DNA of 64,000 nucleotides, taken from NCBI GenBank assembly GCA_031763025.1, contig JASSKH010000023.1, positions 5,979,501 through 6,043,500 of the forward strand. Direction: 5' to 3'. Both the position numbers and the translations under genes were made by a program. The stretch is from Macrocystis pyrifera. Its lineage: Eukaryota; Sar; Phaeophyceae; Laminariales; Laminariaceae. A model generated the notes under the pieces. It saw only the letters and a list, made by a program, of their open reading frames with translations. It searched no databases and had not been told where the DNA came from. Below, piece by piece: positions 10,906 through 21,142 of this stretch; the first letter of the stretch is position 1; each line of letters starts with the position of its first letter.

Positions 10906-12053
10906 CTACGGTGTTCGGCCCCAGACAGTACCCTGACCTGGCTGCCTCTGCCTTATGTTATCCGTCTCTGCTAGTTTACGAGATACGATACCCGCGTCCT
11001 CTGGGTTATTGCGGGTGTACGTCTTGGAAGACTCTGGGGACTTCCATCTACCTTCTCTCTGAATCACCCTCTGCGGTACTTCCCCCCCCGCCGCTAGAGT
11101 AGTGGTTGCGCCGATACGCAATGAGTGGAGGCCGACTTCGTTGGGATCGTCTCCTGCTTCGGCTACCACTTCGCGGAGTGCCCCGAGGGCCTCCGTGTAC
11201 CCCCACACTCTGACCTCATTACCGTACCGATACGACGACAGGGGGGCGCTTTCCGGCAACGTCGGATATCCCGACAACAACTCCACCATAAGAGCGACGG
11301 CACCGCCGCCTGCTCCTACCCCGGAACGCGCCCCGAAGGCGTCGTCCCGTGTTCGCACGATAACCGATCCTTGCTGAGCCTGGTCGCCTTTATGGCCTCG
11401 AAATAGAACCTCGATGCTGGTAGCCTGATGCCACTGCACCGAGTTCAACCGCCGTCCCCCCCCGCGAACAACGCTATGTCCCCCCTCGTCAAGCAATGCA
11501 CGGGGTGTACTACCCCGGACGAGGAGGCGAATATTTCGTCAGACCTCGCCATGAAAAAATAGCCCAACGCTAGCGACAGCCAAAGCACTCGGCCGCCCGG
11601 GCCCCACGACAGGGCCAGGCCCTGTCCTTCCAACAACGTGACCCACGATATAGGGCGCCGAATTCTTTTCGGGGTACCGGCGACAACGTGCGACCGTGAC
11701 ACCCCTTTCAAAGCGCGTTTGACAAGCGGCGACGACGTGGGCAACTCCATCTGCACATTCACGCGGTGAACGTGCAACACAGCTGATAATTTACTGGCTA
11801 TAGTACCGGCTTGATTGCCCTCCGACGCGCACCACGCTACGAACTCAAGTAACGCCTGAATCTTATCCGAATTGGAGGCTGACGTGTCGAAATACGGAGC
11901 CTCCCTTATCAACCCCCGAAAAGCGGTCCAAGACCGGAAACCTGACGTATAAGCTCGGTGAGACGACGGCGCAACCGACTGGCGGATGAGCTGGCTGCCA
12001 GCACTCCTGAGCATAGCGCGACGCCCGTTGGCCCCAAGACCTGTCGGCGCCAA
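10906..12053 (-). pseudogene. E2 tyrosine recombinase, one frameshift
   Basis: Frame one (12053-11445) gives the core-binding part (AYTSGFRSWTAFRGL; QAGTIASKLSAV) and the box I arginine (FFMARSDEI). Frame two (11496-10906) continues with the lysine region (LFRGHKGDQ), the H-S-L-R box, a Trp (GRWKS) and the nucleophile tyrosine (TYTRNN). All expected catalytic residues R, K, HxxR, W and Y are therefore present across the two frames. The switch falls in a C8 run at about 11457-11464, so a single-base homopolymer error or mutation explains it. The start overlaps the RT-RNase H ORF by 145 nt in another frame. The product would circularise or integrate element DNA. Confidence 0.85.
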
Positions 12054-14116
12054 GCAACATCGGGCCGGGACGCGCGGAGGTTACCGTCGATCACATCCGG
12101 CTTCCACCGTGATATACCGTCGGCAATGGTGTCCTCCACGCCTGCAACATGCAACGCGTCGAAACACCATCCACTGCCTACCTCCATGCACCCTAGAAGA
12201 CGCATGAGTGCCCCCGATCGGGGTTCCCTACCCCCCTTACACTTGGAGACCCAGTGCACAGCGGACGTGTTGTCTCCCCGCATCAGGATGGTATCCCGCG
12301 CGTAACTAGGCTGGGCGTCCGACTGGTGAACGAATATCCACGCTGTTACGACCATGCCCAGCAACTCGAGAACGTTAATCGACAGATCGTTCCAACCACT
12401 AACCTTCTCGCGCAGGCGAGCGCGAACGTCGGCGTTAAATTCGACACGCCACCATACGCCGGCCCCGGGAACGGGCCCCAAAAAATAACCCCCCATGGCG
12501 TCGCCGGAAGCGTCTGACCACAGTGTAAACGCCGGCGGCTGCCTGTAACTTCGGCACAGGGGGGCAGAGAGGCGACCCGCCACGGAGCCTAGCCCTCCTT
12601 CTACCAACAGACGCCAGAAGGATACGTCGGCGTGGAACTCAGGACCCAATTGGATCCGTGAGGACGACGCCGCGCGCGCGTGCGGCACGTGGAACTTCTC
12701 GCTCCACGCGCGCACCGGAGCCAGGCCTACTTGGTTGAGCATGCGTCGAACAAAGTATTTTCCTGGTCGCACGACTTCGCACAGGTGCAGTAATCGATCG
12801 GTCAGAGAGCGGAGCTCGCCCTCGGACGCGAACGCGCGGTCCGAAGGCCACTCGCTCAGCGTATCGCGGAGTTGCTCCAGCTTGGCTACGGGAACGGAAA
12901 CAGTCATTGCCACGGTATCAATTTCCCACCCCAGCACACACAACACGGTGTCCCACTGTGATATCTTTCGAGAAGACAGCAGAGGGGGGTCCCGTGAGGA
13001 TCTCTCCCCAAAAAGCCGAAAATGGTCCGACGCCAAAGATGCGGACGCGCGTCTACAGCGCCGACCGTCGGGCCACCATTGTACCTCCACTAGTATCCCG
13101 TCATCTACATAATACCGCGCGAAAAATTGGCTACGCCTCCCCCCTCCCTTCCCAACGGGGACCCGGCACCCAGGTGGCAAGGGGGTCGGCCGGTCGGTTG
13201 CCCTCGGCGGGGTGACCGCGACGTGCTGCGTCGCGATACGCCCCTGTTCCATCACCACAGCATCCTCGTACGACGTGTGGCCATGCGCGTGTTCGAGGGC
13301 TGCCGAAAACATACAAAAGAACCCCGGTGAACTGCGCCATCCGAACTGGAGCCGGCGGTCGGTCACAATCCACTCGCGAAATCTATATCCAAATACGGGC
13401 GCCCCTGCCCACTGTACGCTAACCTGACGGAACGCCTCAGTGACATCGATTTTGCTCAACACAATACGCGCGCTCGGTCCAAACCGCCGACGCAGGTACA
13501 AGATGCGCCAAATAACGTCTCGCAACACGTGGCCCAGCGCCACGGGGGGGGCTCGCTCGAAGTCAGTATCCGCGTTGACGCTGTGGGCGTACTGCGACGA
13601 CGAAAACGTCAGATCGTGGATGATCCGGGTTTTTGACGGGGATACAATCACGGCTAGCGGAGACAGCCGCAGGCCGGGAATGGTGTGCGCCTCGCTGCGC
13701 GGAAATATGACTGCCCGCCCAAACCGTACGTCGTCAAAAATCTTCGCGATTATAGTGTCAGAGTGTCGGGCTACGCTGCTATGGTTTGAGTATGCCAAGG
13801 CCGCCCCAATGTCTGTGCTCCCCTCCACGTGGACGGGCGCGCCGTGTTCGACGGTTTCCGCTAACTGCTCTACCCCAGGGAACCCTTTCTGTCGTCCGAA
13901 CCAAAAACGAATCCTAGCTGCTTTCACACGCGGGACGTTCAGGGATGTCTCGATGGCCGGCATACACCCAAAGTGGCTACCGCTCGCCCGAAAATACTGT
14001 ACATACTGTTGAGCTACGCGGTCCTCCATAATCTCCGACCGAAACGCGCTAGTAGGGGATGCGACGTGCTGCATATCGCGCAACAACACCACACAACGCT
14101 CAAACATACTCGTCAC
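11909..14116 (-). CDS. E2 reverse transcriptase-RNase H polyprotein
   Basis: An uninterrupted 735-residue frame. The first part (to about residue 130) is variable. The RT palm begins with LSKIDVTEAFRQVSV (first catalytic Asp), and the catalytic loop is RYYVDDGILVEVQ. The thumb and connection lead into RNase H: TLWSDASGDAMGGYF (Asp), LSINVLELLGMVVTAW (Glu), RGDNTSAVHW (Asp) and HVAGVEDTIADGISRW. This is the DIRS-order type of RNase H. It would copy element RNA and remove the template in a cytoplasmic particle. Gag lies 72 nt upstream and the recombinase ORF overlaps the 3' end. No separate protease is recognised. The intact frame suggests recent activity. The start codon is the first Met of the open frame. 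Confidence 0.93.
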   Translation of the reverse strand: MTSMFERCVVLLRDMQHVASPTSAFRSEIMEDRVAQQYVQYFRASGSHFGCMPAIETSLNVPRVKAARIRFWFGRQKGFPGVEQLAETVEHGAPVHVEGSTDIGAALAYSNHSSVARHSDTIIAKIFDDVRFGRAVIFPRSEAHTIPGLRLSPLAVIVSPSKTRIIHDLTFSSSQYAHSVNADTDFERAPPVALGHVLRDVIWRILYLRRRFGPSARIVLSKIDVTEAFRQVSVQWAGAPVFGYRFREWIVTDRRLQFGWRSSPGFFCMFSAALEHAHGHTSYEDAVVMEQGRIATQHVAVTPPRATDRPTPLPPGCRVPVGKGGGRRSQFFARYYVDDGILVEVQWWPDGRRCRRASASLASDHFRLFGERSSRDPPLLSSRKISQWDTVLCVLGWEIDTVAMTVSVPVAKLEQLRDTLSEWPSDRAFASEGELRSLTDRLLHLCEVVRPGKYFVRRMLNQVGLAPVRAWSEKFHVPHARAASSSRIQLGPEFHADVSFWRLLVEGGLGSVAGRLSAPLCRSYRQPPAFTLWSDASGDAMGGYFLGPVPGAGVWWRVEFNADVRARLREKVSGWNDLSINVLELLGMVVTAWIFVHQSDAQPSYARDTILMRGDNTSAVHWVSKCKGGREPRSGALMRLLGCMEVGSGWCFDALHVAGVEDTIADGISRWKPDVIDGNLRASRPDVAWRRQVLGPTGVALCSGVLAASSSASRLRRRLTELIRQVSGLGPLFGG

Positions 14117-14187
14117 ACCTGGTCCCCCAACGGACGCCGACCCCGGACGTGCAAGCTGTGCATCTCGCGCTGCTGCTTCCGTACGCC

Positions 14188-14345
14188 CTACGATCGGCCT
14201 CGCCCCTGCTGAGGGGCGAGGCCCGTCCCCCTATTCGTCAGCCCTGGCCGCCGCCGAGCGAGTGAAGGCCCCCCCGCTCGACGCCCCGTTGCCACTGCCG
14301 CTACCGCTGCCGCCGCCGCTGCCGCTGCCGCCGCTGCCGCCGCTG

Positions 14346-14376
<31 letters not shown>

Positions 14377-15315
14377 AACCACCGCCGCTACCACTGCCGC
14401 TGCTATTGCCGCCGCTGCCGCCGCCGCTGCTTCCGTTACTCGCGCCGCCGCCCCCCGCCCCCCCTTTTCCTTTTCCTTTGGCCCTCTTGGCCGGGGTTCC
14501 CCGGATGCCGCGCCGCTGGCTGCGACGCCGCTGTCGGCCGAGCCCCCGCCGGTAGCCGCCTTGCGCTTGTTGCCGCTGCTCGTCTTGCGAGCGGGGCCGA
14601 CGTGGGTGAACACGCAGGCGTCACCGAAGCGACACTTGCCGGTCTTCCCCCACTGCCGGCATTCACCGGCCCCGACCCCGGCCACCGTGGCGGAAGTGCG
14701 GCGAGGTTGCTGGACCTCGGCGTTGATCAGACCGCCGAGGGCCACGTATCCGGAAAGGCGGGGCCAACGGGGCCCCGGGATGGCGGGGAAGGACTCCACC
14801 GGCGGGGGGTAGGCCCACGCATGGCCGCAGGAGTCGGAGATGCAACGCAGGTCGAGCGCGAAGGTCTCGAGGTCCTTTGTCACCAGAGCCGCCAGCCTGG
14901 CCCGGTTTGCCGGGCGGTCGGCGACCGCAAAGTGCTCCATCACGTGATCGTTGAGGATCGTCGCCCCCGCGCTGAAGGCTCGGGCGAGCGCCTCCAAGCG
15001 GGCGCGCGCCACCTGGAGATGCGCACCACCTTGTGGGAGTCCGCGGGACGCGATGGTGACGATCGCGTGCCCCAAAATGCTCAGGTGTTGCGCCAGTGGG
15101 AGGGTGATGCCGGCCCCGCCGCGCGGTGTGAAGGCCAGAAAGTCGAGGTCGTCCAGCTCTTCCAACATGCCATGGACGCCGGCCGAGATGTTGACCGAGG
15201 CCCCCACGTACCCCTGCACGGCCGCCCTCTGCATCGATGCCGGGCGGCCGCCGCATAGTATCTGCCATAGCCGAGTCGCGGGGTTGCCCCACGAGGCCAC
15301 CGCGCGGTTGGTCAT
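14188..15315 (-). CDS. E2 Gag-like protein with CCCH zinc finger
   Basis: A 375-residue frame. Residues 1-190 are helical-looking, without a named domain, but consistent with a capsid-like region. Near residue 220 there is a single CCCH finger, CRQWGKTGKCRFGDACVFTH (C-x8-C-x5-C-x3-H), in place of the CCHC knuckle usual for retroelement Gag. A Lys/Arg-rich segment and a long Ala tract (GCC/GCT repeats at about 14300-14450) follow. The ATG overlaps the stop of the upstream Gly-rich frame as ATGA. I infer nucleic-acid binding and particle assembly from position and the finger. Identity as Gag is not proven by a family match. Confidence 0.7.
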
Positions 15316-16255
15316 GATTTTCCGACCTGTCTGCCCAGAGCGGTAAACGGGTTGCCGGCGCTGCCGTCCCCGTACATATCCGCACCGACCGCAAGCCCGC
15401 CCGGCCCGTCGTTGGCCACATGGCCGAGTGCAGCCGATGGAGCGCCGTTGGCTCCTGTCCCGCCCGGGGCGAAGCCGAGGCCCCGGGCCGAGCCAGCGGC
15501 GAGCCCGCCCGCTTGTCCGGAGAATGCGCCGGCGCCTCCGGTGCCGCCCGCATATGCCCCGTAGCCGAGCCCCCCCACCGGACCCACTACGAGCCCGCCC
15601 GCCTGGCCGAGGTGGACGCGGGCGGCTCCGGTACCGGCCAGAGCACCACCGTAGGTCGCCCTTCCAGCTGGGCCCGCGGTGGCCTCGATACCGCTGGAGA
15701 CGCTCCCGTAGCCCCGCCCTCCCGGTCCTACGGCGAACTGGCCTCCCTGTCCGAGAGGAGGGCCGGCAGTTCCGGCGCCGCCCAGAATACCGCCGTAGCC
15801 ACCCGGGCCTGCTTGTCCAAGAGGAGCTCCGGCGGCTCCGGCGCCGCCCGGAGTACCGCCGTAGTCACTCGCTCGCCCCGGGCCTATGGCGAGCCTGCTC
15901 TGTGCGGGGTTGAGGGACCCGCGCAGGCCCGCGCGGGCGCCCGCGGCTCCATCGACGGGTTGGTCGGCGATGCTGGAGTCTGGGGGGAGGACCCCGGCAG
16001 CGGGGCTCCCGAAGAGCTGTCCGGTCGGCGGTCCGAGTAGGGCGGTCCGGACCCGCTGGCGTCACCTCCCCTCCCTCCGTGGGCGGAGCGACGCGAGGCC
16101 TCGATGGCCTCGTCCCTCGATCGCTGGAGGGCCGCCTGGAGCTGGGCGACTTCGTTCGCCATCTCCTGCTTGAAGGTAGCAAAGTCCGCTAGCGACACGG
16201 GAGCCTCCTCGTCGCCGTCGCTACCGGGCGTTCTCCCGATTCCTTTCTCCGCCAT
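15312..16255 (-). CDS. E2 5' ORF: coiled-coil start and Gly-rich repeats
   Basis: From the ATG at 16255 (MAEKGIGRTPGSDGDEE...) the first ~120 residues include a possible coiled coil (FATFKQEMANEVAQLQAALQ) and a Pro/Ser-rich stretch, in a frame that ends at 15884. Another frame is open from about 15900 to 15312. It encodes degenerate Gly-rich units of the form GGxGxAGxxxGQAGG, about 20-25 residues long, and ends GRQVGKS. The two need a frame change near 15.9 kb, which may be programmed, a mutation or an error. The Gly-rich frame stops inside the ATG of the next ORF. No family is recognised. Confidence 0.5.
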
Positions 16256-16365
16256 CGTTCTTGCCGGGCCCCTGCGAAAACAAACAAATTGAGCGCGACA
16301 GTACGGCGCAGACGCAAGACAGGGCACAGGTGCGGCGACGACGGACAACGCGGACGCGAAACGGG

Positions 16366-16366
<1 letters not shown>

Positions 16367-16416
<50 letters not shown>
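16367..16416. repeat. G50 homopolymer
   Basis: An unbroken run of about 50 G on the plus strand (poly-C in the sense direction of E2), just upstream of the first E2 ORF. Its length is likely unreliable in the assembly. Confidence 0.95.
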
Positions 16417-16418
<2 letters not shown>

Positions 16419-16437
16419 GGGAACGAATTTTAGATAG

Positions 16438-16800
16438 AGGCGGTGAGCACTATCCATGCACCGGCCTGGACGAGGGTGGGGCTTACTTGTCCCCGTGCTC
16501 ATGTGCGCTGGCACTCCGTTCGTACGCGCCGGCGTTCGCCGCGGTTGTTGACATGCACCGGCATCTTCCTGTCAACGGGTGAGCAACTTGGTACTACGCA
16601 TCGCGCATCTCGTCCCCCAGCCGTTCCCTTGTGGGAATGACTTGCATAGAGGCGACGGTGAGTGCTACCCACGCACCGGCCTGGGCGAGGGTGGGGCTTA
16701 CTTGTCCCCGTGCTGATGTGCACTGCCCCCCCCCGTTTCTACGCGCCGGCGTTGTTTATAGCCGCGGTTGTTGACATGCACCGGCATCTTCCTATCAACG
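16438..16800 (-). repeat. E2 leader: two ~150-bp direct repeats
   Basis: Copies at about 16438-16580 and 16648-16800 share GCACCGGCCTGG, GAGGGTGGGGCTTACTTG, CCGCGGTTGTTGACATG and CACCGGCATCTTCCT. There is no credible protein in this leader stretch. Confidence 0.9.
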
Positions 16801-16929
16801 AGTTGGCTATCTGGTGCTATGCACCACGCATCTCGTGCCCCGGCCGAGAGCTTCCCTTATGGTGACACGCTCCTGTGTCTTTGGTACGAATGTATCGATA
16901 GTGGGGGGAGGTGGGGGGGGGGTGAAGAA

Positions 16930-17646
16930 GCATGCACCGGCATGCATTCCACTCGAACTCGACTTGTAAGCCGGTGCTCCGGTCCCGGGATGTGGACCGG
17001 CGCTTACTCCGCCACTATCGACCGCCTTCCGGTGCGCCGGCACCGCGGTACTGCTACATGCGTCGTTCCTTGTGTACTGCGGCGTTTCTGGTATGTATCT
17101 CAAGTGAGGGACGGGCCGGGAGCCGACGCGTTGGCGCCGGCCGCGCCGGCACCTAGTCCCTTCCGTGCCCCGGCACAGCGTCGTTAGCACATACAGCGTT
17201 ACGTTGTGTCTCTCAACGTGTGTGGTATGCATCGGTGGTGAGGGACGGGTCACCGGCCGACGCGGTGGCGCCGGCCACGAGACCTGCACCGGCACTTAGT
17301 CCTTCACCACCGCCGCTTTTTTCTCGTTTTTTTTTTTTTTTTTTTACAACGTTGTTGATATGAACAGTGGAATAGTGCACCGGCACCGCGTTGTTAATAT
17401 GAGCCGTGGGACATGGTATGTATCGGTGGTGAGGGACGGGTCACCGGCCGACGCGGTGGCGCCGGCCCCGAGACCTGCACCGGCACTTAGTCCTTCACCA
17501 CCGACCGCTTTCTAGTGCACCGGCACAGCGCTATTAATATGAACAGTGGAACATGGTATGTATCGGTGGTGAGGGACGGGTCACCGGCCGACGCGGTGGC
17601 GCCGGCCACGAGACCTGCACCGGCACTTGTTCCTTCACCACCGACC

Positions 17647-17683
<37 letters not shown>

Positions 17684-18460
17684 CGGCACACCGTTGTTGA
17701 TACGGACAGTAGAACATAGTGTCTCACTACTAGTATGGTCTACTCGTAGTAAGTTCCTGCGCGTCTTGACGCGTACGATAACGTCGATAGCGCTTAGGTG
17801 CACCGGCACAGCGTTGTTGATATGACCAGTAGAACGTACTAGTATGGTCTGTTCGTGGTGAGTTCCCGCGCATCGTGACGCCCTGTGTCTCGCGAGTTGT
17901 ATTCTCAGTGACACCGGCCCCAAGTCCCCCGCCATCGACCGCCTTGTATTAGAAGTGCACTGGCACATCGTTGTTGGTAGGTACGACAATACGATGTGTC
18001 TCCCGACGAGTATGGTATATATCGTTATGCATAGTATGATATATCGTTGTGCCTGTTGTGCGGCGTGATGTCGTTGGTGAGGGGGCAAGCACAGGCCGGC
18101 AGTCAAGGGCGGACGCCTCCTCGATCGCTTTTAAGTGCGCCGGCACCGCGTCGTTGGAGCTTACAGCAGTGCCTACAGCAGTCCACGTGTGTCGCTATGT
18201 GTATGGGATGTATCGTTAGTGGCCCCGGCCACAATTCCTTAGCCATCGACCCCGTAGTTGGGGCATACAGCAGTACAAATATGTCTCGCGATTTGTATTG
18301 TACGTATCGTTGGTGGCGCCGGCCACAATTCCTTGGCCATCGATCCTGTATATAGTTGGAGCATACAGCAGTACAGATGTGTCTCGCAACGTGTATGACA
18401 CAGCATTGTGGGACGTACAACAGTCCGTTGTGTCTCGCGATGTATACCAGTGTATGCGAG
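16930..18460 (-). repeat. E2 leader: tandem repeat array
   Basis: Units of about 120-160 bp at 17160-17320, 17380-17510 and 17515-17645 are very similar (GCACCGGCAC, GGTATGTATCGGTGGTGAGG, GACGGGTCACCGGCCGACG, GCGCCGGCC). Flanking units at 17029-17155 and 17700-18460 are more diverged. Poly-T tracts at 17330 and 17647 interrupt the array. It corresponds to the 5' untranslated leader of E2 on the minus strand. Confidence 0.9.
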
Positions 18461-18987
18461 AATGTATCGCGTTCCTGGGTACGGGGTCTGCGAGAAAGGC
18501 AAAGGAACCAACCTGGCATATACTCGTACACCACATATGCCCTCCGCTCCGGCGTCAACGGTGTTCCCATATTAATGCCCAGTACTCTAGGTCCGGGTAT
18601 GTATTTCTTTCCTAGGTATACAGCAGTATAGCCTTTCGTATAGCGTATTCGCGGGTTGGGAAAGGACGTGAGCTGCCTTCTACCCGTGCCAGCTATAATA
18701 ACTTCGTGCATGTACGACGAACCGGCCAAGACCAAACCACGTGGGAATCACGGCTGGCAGCCCCGAGCGAGCGAGTTAACGATGCTTGCTTGCGGACGTG
18801 TATCATTGTGTACCAGAGTCGACAGCCCCACGCCCCATTGTGATCGAGTTCGGGGTCTAGACCCACGAACGCCCGGGACCCCCGCTCGTTCGCGCGCCTC
18901 GCACACATACCGGGAAAGCGCTCGTTGCCCTTGCTCTTCCTCCTCCCGCTGCATGCTGTAGCCCGCCGACCTCCGCAGTTGCTGCTA

Positions 18988-19236
18988 GAAACCACAACAG
19001 TAGACCTAGCCTCTAGGCCTATCAATCGGCAACGAGCAGTGCCGTGCTCTGCTTGTGCACCTATCACGAGAAGCTAGGCGAGGGCGCGGGACGAGTGTGG
19101 CCGTTCTTCTCCTCTCTCTGCCTCTGGGCAACTTCAGCTATTAGTTTCCGTCGGTAGAGCCCATGACTATAAATGATTAATTCCGTCGGTTGTGAACAAA
19201 ACATGCATCTCTCGTGAACGTAGAGATACTCCGCTT
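18988..19236 (-). repeat. E2 terminal repeat A, 5' copy
   Basis: Matches 10396-10642 almost base for base and marks the 5' end of E2 in the sense direction. The segment 18461-18987, between the leader array and this repeat, holds no recognisable gene. Confidence 0.95.
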
Positions 19237-19314
19237 ATTTTTTTTATGCATGAATGCGTACGTACGTACCACGTACATAGTTTATTATTCATGAATGCGT
19301 ACGTACGCACTACC

Positions 19315-19636
19315 CTTTTTTTTTTTTTTATTCATCACTTTTACTTTCCAGCCCACTCGTAGGAGGTTTTACCCTCGACGATCTTCTGGACAAGCCGTGG
19401 TCACAGGTGTCGTCCCTTCTCCCCCCCGGTACGTGCCTTTTATTTTTGTCGCGCATAGGGTTCAGCATTCCCACTGCTCGTCGATTTTCATCGAATGTAG
19501 CCAACTCATGCTTTCGTGCTTTCCGCTTATCAATTTTTTATGCAAGAAAAAGTCCCTATGAGCATGTGCACTCGGTGGGACTCGAACCCACGAAATTGAT
19601 CTTGACAGGCACGCGGACCACCTACCAAGCCACCCT
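19315..19636 (-). mobile_element. tRNA-derived SINE, minus copy
   Basis: On the minus strand it starts with a tRNA-like head containing an A box (TGGCTTGGTAGGTGG) and a perfect B box (GGTTCGAGTCCC). A ~230-bp body follows and a T-run on the plus strand is its A tail. The body matches 23503-23828 in inverse orientation along its whole length. The boxes form an internal RNA polymerase III promoter. Such elements encode no protein and need a partner LINE. Confidence 0.88.
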
Positions 19637-19639
19637 GGA

Positions 19640-20110
19640 CAATAGACAATGGCCCCTGCAATAGCAAATATAGTTTGGTGCAATGGACGGGTCTGTTGTC
19701 GTCGGCAAAGGCTATCGATTGGCACGTTCCTCGATCCATTGTCGTCGGTAATGCCTATCGATAGGTTACGTCCCCAACATATTGTTCAGGCAGGAGTGTG
19801 CCGAAGTACCTGGGTTGGAAGCTGTTGTCACCGACAATGGCTATCGACGGATAGCTTGCAGAATCTACTGCGGTCCACAGTGGCTATCGATGAACACATT
19901 TCTTGATCTATTGTGGCCGGCAATGGCTATCGATAGGTGCTTTTCTTGATCTATTGTGACCGGTAATGGCTATCGATATATATGTTTCTGAATCTACTGT
20001 GACCAGCAATGGCTATCGATAGATACGTTTCTAATCTATTGTGGCCGGCAATTGCTATCGATGGACACCGTTGAGAATCGATTGTGGTGGACAATGTCTA
20101 TCGATGGACA
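19640..20110. repeat. Palindromic satellite, block 1
   Basis: About ten units of ~42 bp alternate a CTATTGT-spacer-ACAATGG-like palindrome with GGCTATCGATAG. It is related to blocks at 20520-20910, 21300-21415 and 22020-22490. Confidence 0.9.
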
Positions 20111-20170
20111 CCATCACCAGCCTGTTTCCACACCTACAATGCACTCTGATTTACTAAGCAACGCAATATT

Positions 20171-20521
20171 TTGTTCCGCAGCAATGTCATGTTTTCATCT
20201 TGTGATCACCACCAGTATGGAATGAGTGCATGGTGTATCGTGATGAGCAGCAATGTCGGTGCACGGCATAGCGTGAAGGAGGGCTGCAACGTTGTGTGTC
20301 TCAACAAGGCAGTGGGCATCATGGGGGTTAAGTGTGTTGCGTCGTCGGCTGTGTTGTTGTGGTTAGTACTCTGTGTTATTAGTAGTGATTCCAAATCGGT
20401 TACACTCTGTACGGATAAGATAGATGAGGTAAGATGTGCATATACCCTGGACAATAGAAAGGAAATAGAACATTGCCGCTACGGTAGCTTCGAAAATGCG
20501 TGTGTCAATGGATATTGTTAA
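20171..20521 (+). other. Cys-rich 116-codon open frame, doubtful gene
   Basis: The frame lies inside the satellite region. It has one hydrophobic segment (SSAVLLWLVLCVI, about residues 58-70) and a Cys-rich C-terminal third with seven Cys. No family is recognised. Part of its 3' end (CTGGACAATAGAAAG) resembles the satellite units, so it may be chance. The composition would suit a small membrane or secreted protein if it is expressed. Confidence 0.15.
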
Positions 20522-20910
20522 CGGCAATAGACTGGCAACGCTGGCTAACGATAGACATTGTGAACCACAATAGACCGGCAACACTCTCTATCGATAGACA
20601 CTGCTCACCACAACGGACTGGCAACGCTGTCTATCGATAGATGTTGTTAACGACAATAGACTGGCAACGCTGTCTATCGATAGATAGTGTCAGGGAACAA
20701 GACATTTTCGGTAATGGAGGCAATATGCCTCTGCCCCAACAATGGAGTCACAAGGTTGTCCATTGATGGCCATTGTCCTGAACAATAGATGTTGGGGAAG
20801 CAACCGTGATAGATATTGTTCGAACAATAGACCAAAACGTTTGCCTATCGATCGCTATTGCCGCCAACAATATACACGCAATTGTATCCATCAATAGCCA
20901 TCGTCACCCA
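20520..20910. repeat. Palindromic satellite, block 2
   Basis: Longer units (~60 bp) contain ACAATAGAC(T/C)GGCAAC and CTCTATCGATAGA. The same two palindromic words as in block 1 occur with a different spacer. Confidence 0.88.
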
Positions 20911-20943
20911 CAACAGACTGTCGGGCGTGTTTTCGTAATAGAC

Positions 20944-21023
20944 TATGTTAAGGTCTTAGTCCGTTGGGCTAAAGGTAAAAGGTTAACCAATCGCCTACCC
21001 AATCTAAGCCTCATAACACTCTC
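20944..21023 (-). repeat. Direct repeat, copy 1 (tRNA-like fragment)
   Basis: TATGTTAAGGTCTTAGTCC through CTAAGCCTCATAAC is repeated almost exactly at 21205-21284, about 261 bp away. Confidence 0.9.
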
Positions 21024-21142
21024 CCCCCCTGGAACGGACCGTATATACGGGTCGACGCGTGCGGTTCCAATTTCTGGGGATCCAGAAGTATTTTATCAGG
21101 TTCTTGACATGAGGAAATTCACTTTTCTTTAAAAAGCGATTT

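Larger units (their letters stand above)
10029..19236 (-). mobile_element. YR retroelement with split direct repeats (E2)
   Basis: On the minus strand the order is repeat A (19236-18988), a 2.6-kb repeat-rich leader, Gag-like ORFs, RT-RNase H, tyrosine recombinase, repeat B (10884-10643), repeat A (10642-10396), a 135-bp spacer and repeat B (10260-10029). A...B-A-B is the split-direct-repeat layout of PAT/Ngaro-type elements in the DIRS order, as opposed to the inverted ends of DIRS-1. Such elements replicate through a circular DNA integrated by the recombinase and make no target-site duplication, which fits the flanks. The RT-RNase H frame is intact. The recombinase has one apparent frameshift. 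It is close to full length and recent compared with E1. Confidence 0.9.

Noticed and set aside
14262..14555. Pro/Leu-rich plus-strand frame
   Set aside because: It is the reverse complement of the poly-Ala tract of the E2 Gag-like protein.
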